From assembly GCA_011033025.1 (NCBI GenBank), contig WFMF01000006.1, positions 682,001 through 746,000 on the forward strand: a DNA stretch of 64,000 bases. The letters run 5' to 3'. This document shows positions 49,100 through 58,828 of this stretch, piece by piece (position 1 is the first letter of the stretch; each line of letters starts with the position of its first letter). Both the position numbers and the translations under genes were made by a program. The notes under the pieces were generated by a model. It was not told the origin of the DNA, ran no database searches, and saw only the letters and a program-made list of their open reading frames with translations. The DNA is from Beroe forskalii. Its lineage: Eukaryota > Ctenophora > Nuda > Beroida > Beroidae.

Positions 49100-50206
49100 T
49101 CATTCAGGAGATGGCTTTTTTGCAACAAGAAATTTGCATGTATAATTAACATTGAGCATTGATGTCCTATTGCCTATATAAGGTACATTATCAACATCAT
49201 GCATGTCCTCAATAATGAATCCAATTTCTTTTATGATGACAATAAGGTCTTCCCAAGGAAGTTCAATACTTGGTTGCTCTGGCAATCCTGCATAGTGATA
49301 AAGAAGAGGACCTAGTGATATGAGGTGACCTCCTGGCTTTAAAATTTTGTATATTAATTCTAAATATTCAATTATGTTGTGAGCTGTGTCTAGGAAGAAT
49401 GAAGCAGCTATAACATGGAATCTGTTAGCATCACCAGCATAAACTTCTGTGAAATCACCTGCACACATTCCAAAATTAACTGTTTCAGGTATACTTGTTG
49501 TATCAATGTCTGGAACCTCAACTTTGGCTACTCTGTCTTGATGACTGCTATTGTTAGTTGAGCAAGTAGACCAGGGATAGATTTCAAATTTCAAAGAAGC
49601 AGTTTTATTCAATATAAAATTGGAAGCAATGAGCATGAAAATGCTAAATTCATTGCCTTCACAGTTAAAGCCCTGGGTAGCAAACTCAAAAGCAAGTCTT
49701 CCAAGACCTGCACCAGGTACAAGTATCTCTGTTTGATTGGAATTAGGGTATCTACTTAAAACTGCATTGATGATAGGGGCATAACATTTATCTCGCTCTA
49801 GTTGACCTTCACTAGACCAGTCTCTGACAAATTGCCTCACTGTTGTATATACACGATCTAGATCACCTTGAGTCAGATCATCACTCAGATTATGATTGCC
49901 ATTCAAGTGGAAACCACCATCACTGCTTTCATCATTGTTATCTGATGTGTCAGATTCAAACATGTCATGTACATCATCTAGCATATGCAGAATGAACATA
50001 TAATTGTATTCAATACATTTTCGCACTTCAGCTTGTTGCTTCATGAAGTTTTTAAGCATATGTTTATGATGTAATGGAAGATTTTGGAAATCCTTAATGT
50101 TCTTCTCAAGGTTCTTCAGAGCATGAGTCTTATAGAATCTAAATGATCGCACACATTTGTCGAAATATTTCTTTTCTTCATCTTCAAGATCAGTTTTTGA
50201 AGTCAT
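49100..50206 (-). CDS. CARNMT1: Carnosine N-methyltransferase
   Basis: Transfers a methyl group from S-adenosylmethionine to carnosine to make anserine (N2227/UPF0586 family). The 368-residue single-exon frame contains the family blocks in order: RQFVRDWSSEGQLERDKCY (about 124-142), the SAM-binding ILVPGAGLGRLAFE (161-174), CEGNEFSIFMLIASNF (182-197), CAGDFTEVY (248-256), ASFFLDTAHNIIEYLE (268-283) and LKPGGHLISLGPLLYH (289-304). Human CARNMT1 is about 409 residues with a long low-complexity N-terminus that is absent here. ATG at 50204-50206 starts just before the conserved helical region. AT-rich and intronless, like PIGL and PSMA5 in this window. It may lie inside the first tomosyn intron, since that gene's first exon is not between it and 48143. 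Confidence 0.95.
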   Translation of the reverse strand: MTSKTDLEDEEKKYFDKCVRSFRFYKTHALKNLEKNIKDFQNLPLHHKHMLKNFMKQQAEVRKCIEYNYMFILHMLDDVHDMFESDTSDNNDESSDGGFHLNGNHNLSDDLTQGDLDRVYTTVRQFVRDWSSEGQLERDKCYAPIINAVLSRYPNSNQTEILVPGAGLGRLAFEFATQGFNCEGNEFSIFMLIASNFILNKTASLKFEIYPWSTCSTNNSSHQDRVAKVEVPDIDTTSIPETVNFGMCAGDFTEVYAGDANRFHVIAASFFLDTAHNIIEYLELIYKILKPGGHLISLGPLLYHYAGLPEQPSIELPWEDLIVIIKEIGFIIEDMHDVDNVPYIGNRTSMLNVNYTCKFLVAKKPSPE

Positions 50207-51069
50207 TGCTGCAAAATACAGTTAGTTGTCACCTTGTATCCCAGTTTTTTAATCAATTCATAACCAGTTATTATTATTCATGATTGGACAAAAATACCAG
50301 ATAAATTAAAAATGGATCATGCAATTCCAAAAGATCTGATGGAAAAGCCTCATTCGGTCTGAAAAGTTAAAATTTGAGTTGTAATAAATAAATAAATAAA
50401 AGGATTTTGCCAATTGGGCAACACGATTCAATGTACATCATTCTTCAAAACACTTAATCATTTGATTATGTACCTTGACATGGTACTCAGAATTAACATA
50501 TTCGATCAACTGTCATCATTGAAAATATAGTCTACAGGGTAACACATAGCAGGCATCTGAGAGTCAATTTACCTTGTAAAGTAAAGTGAGCATAATGGTA
50601 TCAAACCATCTCTAATCTCATACCCACTTGATCAAAATGTAAGCAAGGTTTAAAAAACATCCCTAATGGGACAGTACCTATCAAACCACCGGTGGTGGCC
50701 ACCCAGGCTAGGAATATGCATAAGATTAAGGGTACAGAAAGGTTTCAAAAAGAACAATTATATGGAACTTGGAAAGAACTAAGTGTGCAACGACAATGAA
50801 ATAAAATGAATTTATAAATTTTGCCATTGGCAACAGAAATATTGTTGTTGGGCGTTGCATGGGTGAGTCCATTCACGTTGACAGAACTTGTGAGATTGTG
50901 AGAATTCAGCGAGACAGCGCGCGGCTAACATCAGCAGGTCATAATACATCGTTTAACAAACAAATTGTTTTGCTACAGTTAGACTTTTACAGGGATTGTA
51001 TTAAATTCATTGAAATTTTAAATTCGGCAAATGAATTATATAATTCAGATGTTTTTTATACTAATTACT
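50207..51069. other. Upstream region of CARNMT1
   Basis: AT-rich, with ATAAATAAATAAATAAA near 50385. No gene recognised; a 70-codon plus-strand frame at 50859-51071 shows no family resemblance. Confidence 0.45.
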
Positions 51070-51077
51070 AGTTTTGC

Positions 51078-51326
51078 GGTAGGTCTCCCATATAAACGGG
51101 AGCCTTCATTATCTATGACAATGACGTCACTCAGAAAAATATAATTAAGCGCACCTAGCGCTTTAAGGACTAGGGTTAGGGTCAGGATTAGGGTCACGAT
51201 TTGTTAGGGTTAGGGTCAGGATTAAAGTAAGGGTTTTGGTTAGGGTTTTGGTTAGGTTTAAGATACAGAAAAATTGACGTTTAGATCTGTGACGTCACTC
51301 AGAGCCGTTTATATGGGAGAGATACC
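51078..51326. mobile_element. hAT-type MITE with 8-bp target duplication
   Basis: Ends GGTAGGTCTCCCATATAAAC and its near-complement GTTTATATGGGAGAGATACC, flanked on both sides by AGTTTTGC (51070-51077 and 51327-51334), an exact 8-bp direct repeat. TGACGTCACTCAG occurs near both ends. The interior holds degenerate telomere-like TTAGGGTTAGGGTCAGG repeats. No coding capacity. Confidence 0.88.
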
Positions 51327-51331
51327 AGTTT

Positions 51332-51421
51332 TGCCAGACGTTGCCTGCATGCAGCGAGTCGGGGCGCGCCGCGCACTTCGCGCGGCGCGCCGCGCAGGGG
51401 TTCAGGCAACATCTGGCAATT
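51332..51421. mobile_element. GC-rich hairpin element
   Basis: TGCCAGACGTTGCCTG pairs with CAGGCAACATCTGGCA around a strongly palindromic GCGCGCCGCGC core. Immediately follows the hAT-type MITE. Related to the element at 38442. Confidence 0.65.
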
Positions 51422-51503
51422 ACTAGTTTATGTAGTTTTGCTAAACACGTATATCCCTGTTTGTGTTGCGCGGCCCGGCGCGCTTTCGCTTCATTGTTGA
51501 TTG

Positions 51504-51778
51504 TTTGCTAATCACGTATATCCCTGTGTGGCTCGCGCGGCGCGTACATGCACACCTATGCGGGCTCAGGAAGTTGATTATGTGTTTTGTAGAATGTAGT
51601 TCCCCTAACCAGGGGTGTCGCGAGACGACGCGACACCCCTGGTTGCCACGCCGCGCACTCCGTGCGCGAAACCAGGGCGCTGGTTAGGGTTCCTAAGCCC
51701 GCATAGGTGTGTGTACGCGCCGCGCGCTTCCCTGGGGAATTGCCGCGCGAGCCACACAGGGATATACGTGTTTAGCAA
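51504..51778. mobile_element. GC-rich foldback with inner palindrome
   Basis: TTGCTAATCACGTATATCCC, GTGTGGCTCGCGCGGC and CACACCTATGCGGGCT on the left are matched in inverse on the right (AGCCCGCATAGGTGTG to ACGTGTTTAGCAA). A second palindrome, CCAGGGGTGTCGCG-AGAC-GACGCGACACCCCTGG in outline, sits at 51609-51642. Partial further copies lie at 51430-51470 and 51815-51850. Markedly GC-rich against its surroundings. Confidence 0.65.
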
Positions 51779-52158
51779 TGGTTAGGGCAAGGAATAAGGA
51801 TCCTGTAGCTGGAAGCGGCGCATACACACACCTATGCGGGCTTATGGAAATGTAGCTGAAATGTCTGATGTCGTTGGACCAATAATATTTGGAATTTGAA
51901 CTTTAATTTTTTGTTTGAAATTACTCCATGTTACGGATCCTTATTTTGCAGGGGAAGTTGTTCCAATTTCAATAATTCTGGGGGAACTGCTTAAAGGAGG
52001 AGTGAAAAAAATAAAGGCGATTGGAACATGGCAGAAAAATTTGAAATTTTGAGATAACAATCCAATTTCCATGAAAATATTATTTCTAGCCCCTCTGACT
52101 TTTGAGGGCCCCCACTCCCCTTTCGTTTAAATTATTTTCGTAAGACCAGCATATCACT

Positions 52159-53196
52159 ATGGCACTTCAATTCCTTTTTCTTTTCAAGGGATATCAGCTT
52201 AACAAATTGTATGGATATACTTCAGACTATGGCTATTCTCGAGGTGAGGCTGAATTCTCATTGAAAAGACCATTGAGAAGATACAGTTTTAAGTCACCCT
52301 CAGGAAGATCACCAGCTGGTAAAAAGGCTGCTATTGATAAAGGTCAGTGTCCATGCCTGAAAGATGTTGCAGAATCATGTTTGATTTCATGTCAATCATG
52401 TGAACAGTGGTTCCACTGTAACTGCGTGGGTTTAAATGGCCTCAGGCAAGCTAGCGTCGAGCAAATTGTTGGCTGGAAATGTTTTCAATGCTTCAAACCC
52501 CTGTTTGCTCAGGCAAGAAAAAACGATGTTGATTTTCGTGCTATTGTAAAAGAAGAGGTTGAACATGCTTGTTCTACCACAATTAAAGATTTGGTAGTTT
52601 CTGCAACTCAAGAGGCAGTGAGCAAGGTCACAAATGGCCTAGTTGAGCAAGTATCTAGGAAAACAAATGAGTCTGTGAAAACTTTTGCAGAGGTTACTGT
52701 TGGCAGGGCACATGAGGTGCAAAAGCAGATGATGGAAGATGTCAAGCAGGCAACTGCATCAAATGTTGTTATCGGTGAAGTTTGCAAGAAAATTGACACA
52801 GACCAAGTTGAAAGAGAGAAAAGGAAGTGCAATGTTATTATCAATCAAATACCAGAGTCAAAGGGCACTGGCAAGGAAAGAAATTACCATGACATGTCTT
52901 TTCTACAAGAAAAACTAGGGATGGACTTGCGGGAAATAAGAGCTTGCTTCAGGACAGGTTCAAGTGTCAAGGGAGCAGATGGAATCACTAGTGTAAGACC
53001 ACTTGTTGTGGTAATGAAAGATGAAGCCACTGCTCAATATTGGCATGATTATGGACGTGGATACCGGGTTGAAGGTACTGACTTTTGGATAAATGCTGAC
53101 TTATGCCGTACAGATAGGCATACACATTTTTTATTGCGGGAACAGCGGAGACAGAGGCTGAAAGCAGCTTCAGCTGCACAAAATCAGCAGAAATAA
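52159..53196 (+). CDS. Non-LTR retrotransposon ORF1 (PHD finger)
   Basis: 345 codons. A PHD-type zinc finger (Cys4-His-Cys3) occupies residues 64-111: CPC, CLISCQSC, WFHCNCVGL and WKCFQC. A helical segment follows (about 115-200), then an RNA-binding-like region with KRKCNVIINQIPES, LREIRACFRTG, RPLVVVMKDE and a basic tail LLREQRRQRLKAA. This is the usual make-up of CR1-group ORF1 proteins, which bind the element's RNA. No frame break. ORF2 follows at once and its frame overlaps the end of ORF1. Confidence 0.85.
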   Translation: MALQFLFLFKGYQLNKLYGYTSDYGYSRGEAEFSLKRPLRRYSFKSPSGRSPAGKKAAIDKGQCPCLKDVAESCLISCQSCEQWFHCNCVGLNGLRQASVEQIVGWKCFQCFKPLFAQARKNDVDFRAIVKEEVEHACSTTIKDLVVSATQEAVSKVTNGLVEQVSRKTNESVKTFAEVTVGRAHEVQKQMMEDVKQATASNVVIGEVCKKIDTDQVEREKRKCNVIINQIPESKGTGKERNYHDMSFLQEKLGMDLREIRACFRTGSSVKGADGITSVRPLVVVMKDEATAQYWHDYGRGYRVEGTDFWINADLCRTDRHTHFLLREQRRQRLKAASAAQNQQK

Positions 53197-53282
53197 CTGC
53201 AGCTGGGAAGCAACCCCATAGCAACAAGGAAACTAGTCTTCTCAGAGTACTCTACACAAATGCTTGTGGCCTCATCAACAAA

Positions 53283-56200
53283 ATGACTGAACTGAAGCAA
53301 TTGGTATCAAGCAATGACTATGAGGTTGTTTGTATATCAGAGACCCACTTCAATGCTGACTTAGTATGTGCCGAGTATGAAATTCCAGGATATATTTCAT
53401 ATCGTGGAGATCGAGATTTCAAGCTTGATCGAACATTGAGTAATAACTCTGTGAGTGACTGTGGAGGTTCTGTGATATATGTGAAGCAAAATTTTGTTGT
53501 CCATGAGACAATTCATGGTCCTGATTCAGTTGCAGTCTGTTTGGAGAGTGATATGGGGAAGATAACACTAGTCTGTGTCTACAGATCGCCCTCATTAAAT
53601 GACAAACAGGATACAGAGCTGCTTGAATTCACAAGGTCAATCTTTCAAGATGAGAAGAGCATTGCTAAGTTTTGTTTTGGGGACTTCAACCTCCCGGATG
53701 TTTCATGGCTTTCAGGTACAGTCACGGGTAGTCCAAGTGATTCTACAAATGCTCTTATCCTTAGGCAAAAGATGTATTTAGACATGATACATGACCTTGG
53801 GTTATCATGGTTACTCACAACTGAAAAAACTCGACGTAGACTAAATAAGGTCACTGGTATCATGAATGAAAGCTTGCTTGATCAGTTACTATTTACTGAA
53901 GAAAGTCTTGTGAATGAGTTTAAGCTGGGTCCTCATCTTGGAAAAAGTGATCATGTGACCTTCAGTACAGAACTGAACGTTTCACACTCAACAACATTGG
54001 AAGCTGACAAAGCTGTTAATGAAGAAAGAAGAAATTGGTCTAAAGTCACTTTGGAAGAAATCCTAGAATGGTCACAAGAGATTAACTGGGATATTGATAA
54101 CAGTAATTCTGATGATAATATTTCTGTTAATGATATTTGGACTAACATTATAGAAAAGTTAGATACTTTAACTGATAGAATACCATTTGAAATGAAAACA
54201 GACAATATTGATGTCAATTACAATACTCCTTGGGTTAATCGTTCTTTGAAAAGAGCAATAAGATATAAAAATAAAGCTTGGGGTAATTTTGATTTGAATC
54301 CAACTGTAAGTAATTGGAACATAGCTCTTGAAAAACAGCAAAAATTTGAAAAGTTAGAATGTGATGCTAGGGTGAAGTATGAGAAAAAGGTAACTACAAA
54401 TCTTAAGTATAACTCTCGAGCATTTTTTTCATATTTAAGGTCACGAAATAAAGTAAAAGATATTATAACAAGCTTGGTGAAACCTGATGGCTGTCGGACA
54501 TCTAGTGATAAGGAAACAGCTGACTGTTTAGCTGATGCATTTAGTTCAGTTTTTGTGAAAGAGCCTTATGGTCCCTTACCTGAAGCTTGCTATAATAATG
54601 AGAATGTAAGCAAATGTGAAGACATAGTTATAAATTTTACTGATGTGTATAATGAATTAAGAAATTTGAATGTTTATAAAAGTTTTGGTCCTGATGGTTT
54701 GCACCCAAAACTATTGAAAGCACTATCAGAGAATGATCAATTTGTACAGGTAGTAACTGCTTTGTTTAATAAATGTGCCAAGGAAGCCAATATACCTGAC
54801 ATCTGGAAGGAAGCACACATTGTATCACTCCATAAGAAGGATTCAAGGAATGATCCATATAACTACAGACCAGTATCACTGACATGTATTTTATGCAAGG
54901 TATATGAAAAGTTAGTGAGAGATCATATTTTGAACTTTGTTGAAAGGAAAATATCAGATGATCAACATGGTTTTGTCCCTAAGAAGTCTTGTTTGTCCAA
55001 TCTTTTGGAATCTGTGGATACTATTATAACTTTACTTGAAGAAGGGGTGCCTGTTGATGTTTTATTCTTCGATTTTATGAAGGCGTTTGATTCTGTGCCT
55101 CACTACAGGCTTCTCATAAAGTTGGAGAAATATGGCATTAGTGGGAACACCTTGGCAATAATTCAGAACTTTCTGTCAAATAGAACTATGAAAACTGTTG
55201 TAAGAGGGCAGTATTCTGATCCTAAAAGTGTTGAATCAGGTGTTCCACAAGGTTCAGTTTTAGGGCCCTTATTATTTATTCTCTTTATCAACGATTTGCC
55301 AGATGGCATTAAGAATGTTTCCAAAATTTTCGCAGATGATTTAAAACTAATTGTTAATGCTAATGATGTTAATGTCACTAGTGCTGACTTGAAAGCTTTA
55401 GAAGGTTGGGAGGAAACCTGGCTATTGAAGTTTAATGTTGATAAATGCAAAGTGATGCACATAAATGTGAACAATAACCCTGGTAATGAGTATGTATTAG
55501 ATGGTAAGATCTTAGAAGAAACCCATACTGAAAAGGATTTAGGTGTTTTGATGAATAGTAACTTGCAGTGGGATTGCAACATAGATAAATGTATTAAAGA
55601 TGCTAATAGAACCATTGCTTGGATTGGCAGGAATATTATTGTTAAAGAACTTGACATTATGTTGAGGATATACAAAGCACTAATAAGGCCAAAGCTTGAG
55701 TACTGTGTCCAACTCTGGTGCCCAACTGCTCGCTATGGGAACTGGGCTACCATCTTGGAGCTGGAAGGTGTCCAGCGTCGTTTCACAAGGCTTATAAATG
55801 GCATTGGTACTCTTCCATATAGTGAGCGGTTGGGCAAACTTAATTTGACAACTCTAGCTGAAAGAAGGATAAGAGGTGATCTCATTGAGACTTTTAAAAT
55901 TGTTAACAATCACGTTGAATATGGTCAACAGTTGTTCAAACTAGGTAGAAGTAGAAGGAATTTGTTGTCGTACAGGAAGTCTAGTATTAGTTTGTCGAGA
56001 GATATTAGCAAATTTTCTGAGAACTTTATATCAGAGAGAGTCAGACCTTATTGGAATGATCTACCTAAATCAGTAAGAGATGCTGCCACTGTTGATAGCT
56101 TTAAAGATAGTCTGGAGTGCTATAAAAATGGTACTGACAGTTTAAGTCCAAACAATTTTTGGTATATTTCTACACAAGTTCTGGAAAGAATAGAAGGGAA

Positions 56201-56291
56201 CAATTATCTGTCTAATAAGCTGAAGTTTAATAATTATTTAAGAAATAACCCATTTGTGGCTAAGAAAAAGGGCATTAATATCAACCATTGA
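53283..56291 (+). CDS. Non-LTR retrotransposon ORF2 (endonuclease + RT)
   Basis: At least 1002 codons, no internal stop. The APE endonuclease shows ISETH (18-22), VCVYRSPS, GDFNLPD (133-139) and KSDH (221-224). The reverse transcriptase has IPDIWKEAHIVSLHKK, NYRPVSLTC, DVLFFDFMKAFDSV, SGVPQGSVLGPLLFILFIND and FADD (683-686), then KCKVMHIN and the CR1-group tail with LEGVQRRFTRLI and RVRPYWNDLP. The first in-frame ATG (53283) falls inside the endonuclease; the conserved LLRVLYTNACGLINK before it is in the same frame, which stays open back across the ORF1 stop. Translation therefore probably starts upstream by reinitiation or frameshift. All catalytic residues present, so the copy may be active or recently inserted. 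Confidence 0.93.
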   Translation: MTELKQLVSSNDYEVVCISETHFNADLVCAEYEIPGYISYRGDRDFKLDRTLSNNSVSDCGGSVIYVKQNFVVHETIHGPDSVAVCLESDMGKITLVCVYRSPSLNDKQDTELLEFTRSIFQDEKSIAKFCFGDFNLPDVSWLSGTVTGSPSDSTNALILRQKMYLDMIHDLGLSWLLTTEKTRRRLNKVTGIMNESLLDQLLFTEESLVNEFKLGPHLGKSDHVTFSTELNVSHSTTLEADKAVNEERRNWSKVTLEEILEWSQEINWDIDNSNSDDNISVNDIWTNIIEKLDTLTDRIPFEMKTDNIDVNYNTPWVNRSLKRAIRYKNKAWGNFDLNPTVSNWNIALEKQQKFEKLECDARVKYEKKVTTNLKYNSRAFFSYLRSRNKVKDIITSLVKPDGCRTSSDKETADCLADAFSSVFVKEPYGPLPEACYNNENVSKCEDIVINFTDVYNELRNLNVYKSFGPDGLHPKLLKALSENDQFVQVVTALFNKCAKEANIPDIWKEAHIVSLHKKDSRNDPYNYRPVSLTCILCKVYEKLVRDHILNFVERKISDDQHGFVPKKSCLSNLLESVDTIITLLEEGVPVDVLFFDFMKAFDSVPHYRLLIKLEKYGISGNTLAIIQNFLSNRTMKTVVRGQYSDPKSVESGVPQGSVLGPLLFILFINDLPDGIKNVSKIFADDLKLIVNANDVNVTSADLKALEGWEETWLLKFNVDKCKVMHINVNNNPGNEYVLDGKILEETHTEKDLGVLMNSNLQWDCNIDKCIKDANRTIAWIGRNIIVKELDIMLRIYKALIRPKLEYCVQLWCPTARYGNWATILELEGVQRRFTRLINGIGTLPYSERLGKLNLTTLAERRIRGDLIETFKIVNNHVEYGQQLFKLGRSRRNLLSYRKSSISLSRDISKFSENFISERVRPYWNDLPKSVRDAATVDSFKDSLECYKNGTDSLSPNNFWYISTQVLERIEGNNYLSNKLKFNNYLRNNPFVAKKKGININH

Positions 56292-56583
56292 CTTTGTTTT
56301 TAACTAGTTTCTAAATTATTTTCTACCTATTATTTTTCAGGCTTGGATTTTGACAGTTTTCTTGATATTTTACACCTTTGTTGAAGGTGTGTTTTTAGAA
56401 GAAGTTAATTTTGTGTTTACTAATGAACTGAATTGTGATGGTCCCATACCATTATTTCTATACTATACTACTACTACTATGTTTCTACGTTTCATATTAT
56501 TGTGTTAAAATGGTGCATATTAGTGTTATCTATTTTTCTCGATTATTGTCTATGTGAAGAGTGATGGTTAAATACCATTATCC

Positions 56584-56666
56584 TTATGTCATGTTATGTT
56601 ATGTTATGTTATGTTATGTTATGTTATGTTATGTTATGTTATGTTATGTTATGTTATGTTATGTTA
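56584..56666. repeat. (ATGTT)n tail of the retrotransposon
   Basis: About 16 units of ATGTT. CR1-group elements commonly end in a short tandem repeat rather than poly-A, so this probably marks the element's 3' end, after a 3' UTR of about 290 bp. Confidence 0.75.
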
Positions 56667-57763
56667 CATTCCTAAGGCATGATTCCATACTTTCATGCCA
56701 TGATTCCCTGACAAGTGACATTTAATAGCTTTATAGATTCAAGAATCAATTTTACTATTTTTGAACATTTTTTTTTCTTGGCACAGCTGCACATTGAAAT
56801 AAGTTGATGTGCCACCATAATATAAAAGTTTGCATAATTACCATTATTATCACTTTTCAGAAAATATAAAGTGAACTTTATTATACCATTTCAGCCATTA
56901 TTGTTTGATGTGATTGATCATTGATGCAGTGAAACAAACAATTTTCAATAAAGTAATCTAACCCACACACTATACTCCACTATTCTACTGACAGTTTCAA
57001 GATTATAAAAATCTCTTCTTCAGGAACTCCATATAGTGCAACACAACATTTAAAAGTAATTAATTAATTTATTAACATTCTCAAATTTGATTGAAGAGGT
57101 ATGATAGTATGTATATGCTTATATGTGCTATTGTTAGATTCAATAATAAATAATAATAAGTAGTGTTGTTAAGTTTAAGCCATTAGAAATATAACACATT
57201 AAAATTCTAGAAATTTACTAAATATCTTCTGACTTGCTGTGACAGCCACATTACATAGTTTACATACATAAATCTTATCATCAAGTTTTCTAGTTTGGGC
57301 TGATTCTTTTGAAACCAATTCAATGGACATGTTATCTTAGAAAATTTTGGTGGGGGTTGATCGAATTTTTGAAATTCGGGGGTGGGGTGCCGGGGCCCCA
57401 GGTCAGGGGAGTTTGAAAATTCCGTGGGGAGGTTTTGGCAATGGGTTGAAAAATTTAGGGGGGATTAGCCCCAGGATGAAGCTATGACTCAATGTTCATC
57501 TATGGATATAGTTGCTACTTCATGAACCAAATTTATGAAAGGATAACATCTACGCTTGGGCTTCTGAACCCTTTAAAGTTTAACTCCCCTTTTGATGAGT
57601 TAAGGTTGTAAAAAGGATGGTAAAAATGAAATAACTGAGTTAAAAATGAGAGTTATTGCAGCTGTATCAGCATTTGTAATAGATTATTAGAGACAGTTTG
57701 CCTGAAGCTATTAAAGGTCTAAGCTTTGGCCTCACAATCCTAATGAGACAATTATTTCGAAAT
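56667..57763. other. No recognised gene
   Basis: AT-rich. Contains a G-rich patch at 57355-57475 (GGGGGTGGGGTGCCGGGGCC). No exon recognised on either strand. Confidence 0.45.
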
Positions 57764-58434
57764 GATATTGGGGGGGTGTCACTGTCCCAATTGTCCCAAA
57801 CTCAAGAAAAATTGGATTGGGACAATTGGGACAAATGGGACATTTGGGACAAATGGGACAATTGGGACAAATGGGACAGAGAAAATAGAACAAATGGGAC
57901 TCAAAAAGTGAATTTGGACTAGGAAAATTGGGACAATTGGGACAAATGAGGCAGAGAAAAATTGGACTCTAAAAGTGAATTGGGACTGGGACATTTGGGA
58001 CATTTGGGACAAATGGGACATTTGGGACAAAAGTAGCGGAGACAACTGGTGCTCAAATGTTTGTGTTTTTGAGTGACAGTTAAGTGCTTTTGTCTCTCAG
58101 CCTGTTGCATGGCGGCACTTGCTGAGTTGCAACTGCCACTGTCTTTTTCCTTTCATAGGTTTTGGTATAGGGAAGTGGGAACACTTAACCACAGCAAACA
58201 AACACAACCAAAATATGTACTTAGCATAATAGTATGAATATAAATTTCATTACAATGTTAGAAAAACTTGGATCAATGTAAAAATGATAAATTACTGATT
58301 TTTTGAAACTTTTTATTCGTCCCAATTGTCCCAGTTGTCCCAATTGTCCCAAAAACCAGTCCCAAACTCAAAAAAAAGTTAATTGGGACAGGGACAATTG
58401 GGACATTTGGGACACTGATACTCCCCCCGATATT
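57764..58434. mobile_element. Foldback element of TTGGGACAA units
   Basis: The ends GATATTGGGGGGGTGTCACT and its imperfect complement ending CTCCCCCCGATATT frame two tracts of 9-bp TTGGGACAA/TTTGGGACA units, 57785-58040 and 58320-58420 (both orientations), with about 270 bp of unique spacer. W-D-N and P-I-V-P rich translations are repeat artefacts. Confidence 0.75.
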
Positions 58435-58828
58435 TTATAGATTATTTGATTTGGGATAACTTATTAGTCTTAGTCTTCTAGGCTGACTTATTAAGAAACT
58501 ACATTGAGACTTTATAGGGTGAAACTAATCTCCCAATTTTTCTCGTTTTGGCCTACAAATAGAGGCAAGTGTGTCAGGGTAGTAGCAAAGCTTAGGTATC
58601 ATTTTAGCTTTGGTAGTGGTTTATACATAACAGTATATTTATATTTATTGGGTTTTGACACACTTTATATCATGAGAACTAATTAATTAATTAATTATCA
58701 CAATCCTATTGATTACCCTTTCAATAAGATGCTTTTGACTGATGAGTATCCATTATGTGTTAGCAACTAGCTAGATCTTTTACTAAAATCTAACTTTTCC
58801 TAATTTGAGCTCAGAAAAAGATACCAAG

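Noticed and set aside
53599-55675. Other-frame ORFs within the retrotransposon
   Set aside because: Shadows of the intact ORF2.
57698-58045. W-D-K-W-D-N and P-I-V-P-F-V-P proteins
   Set aside because: 9-bp repeat units read in frame; seen on both strands.
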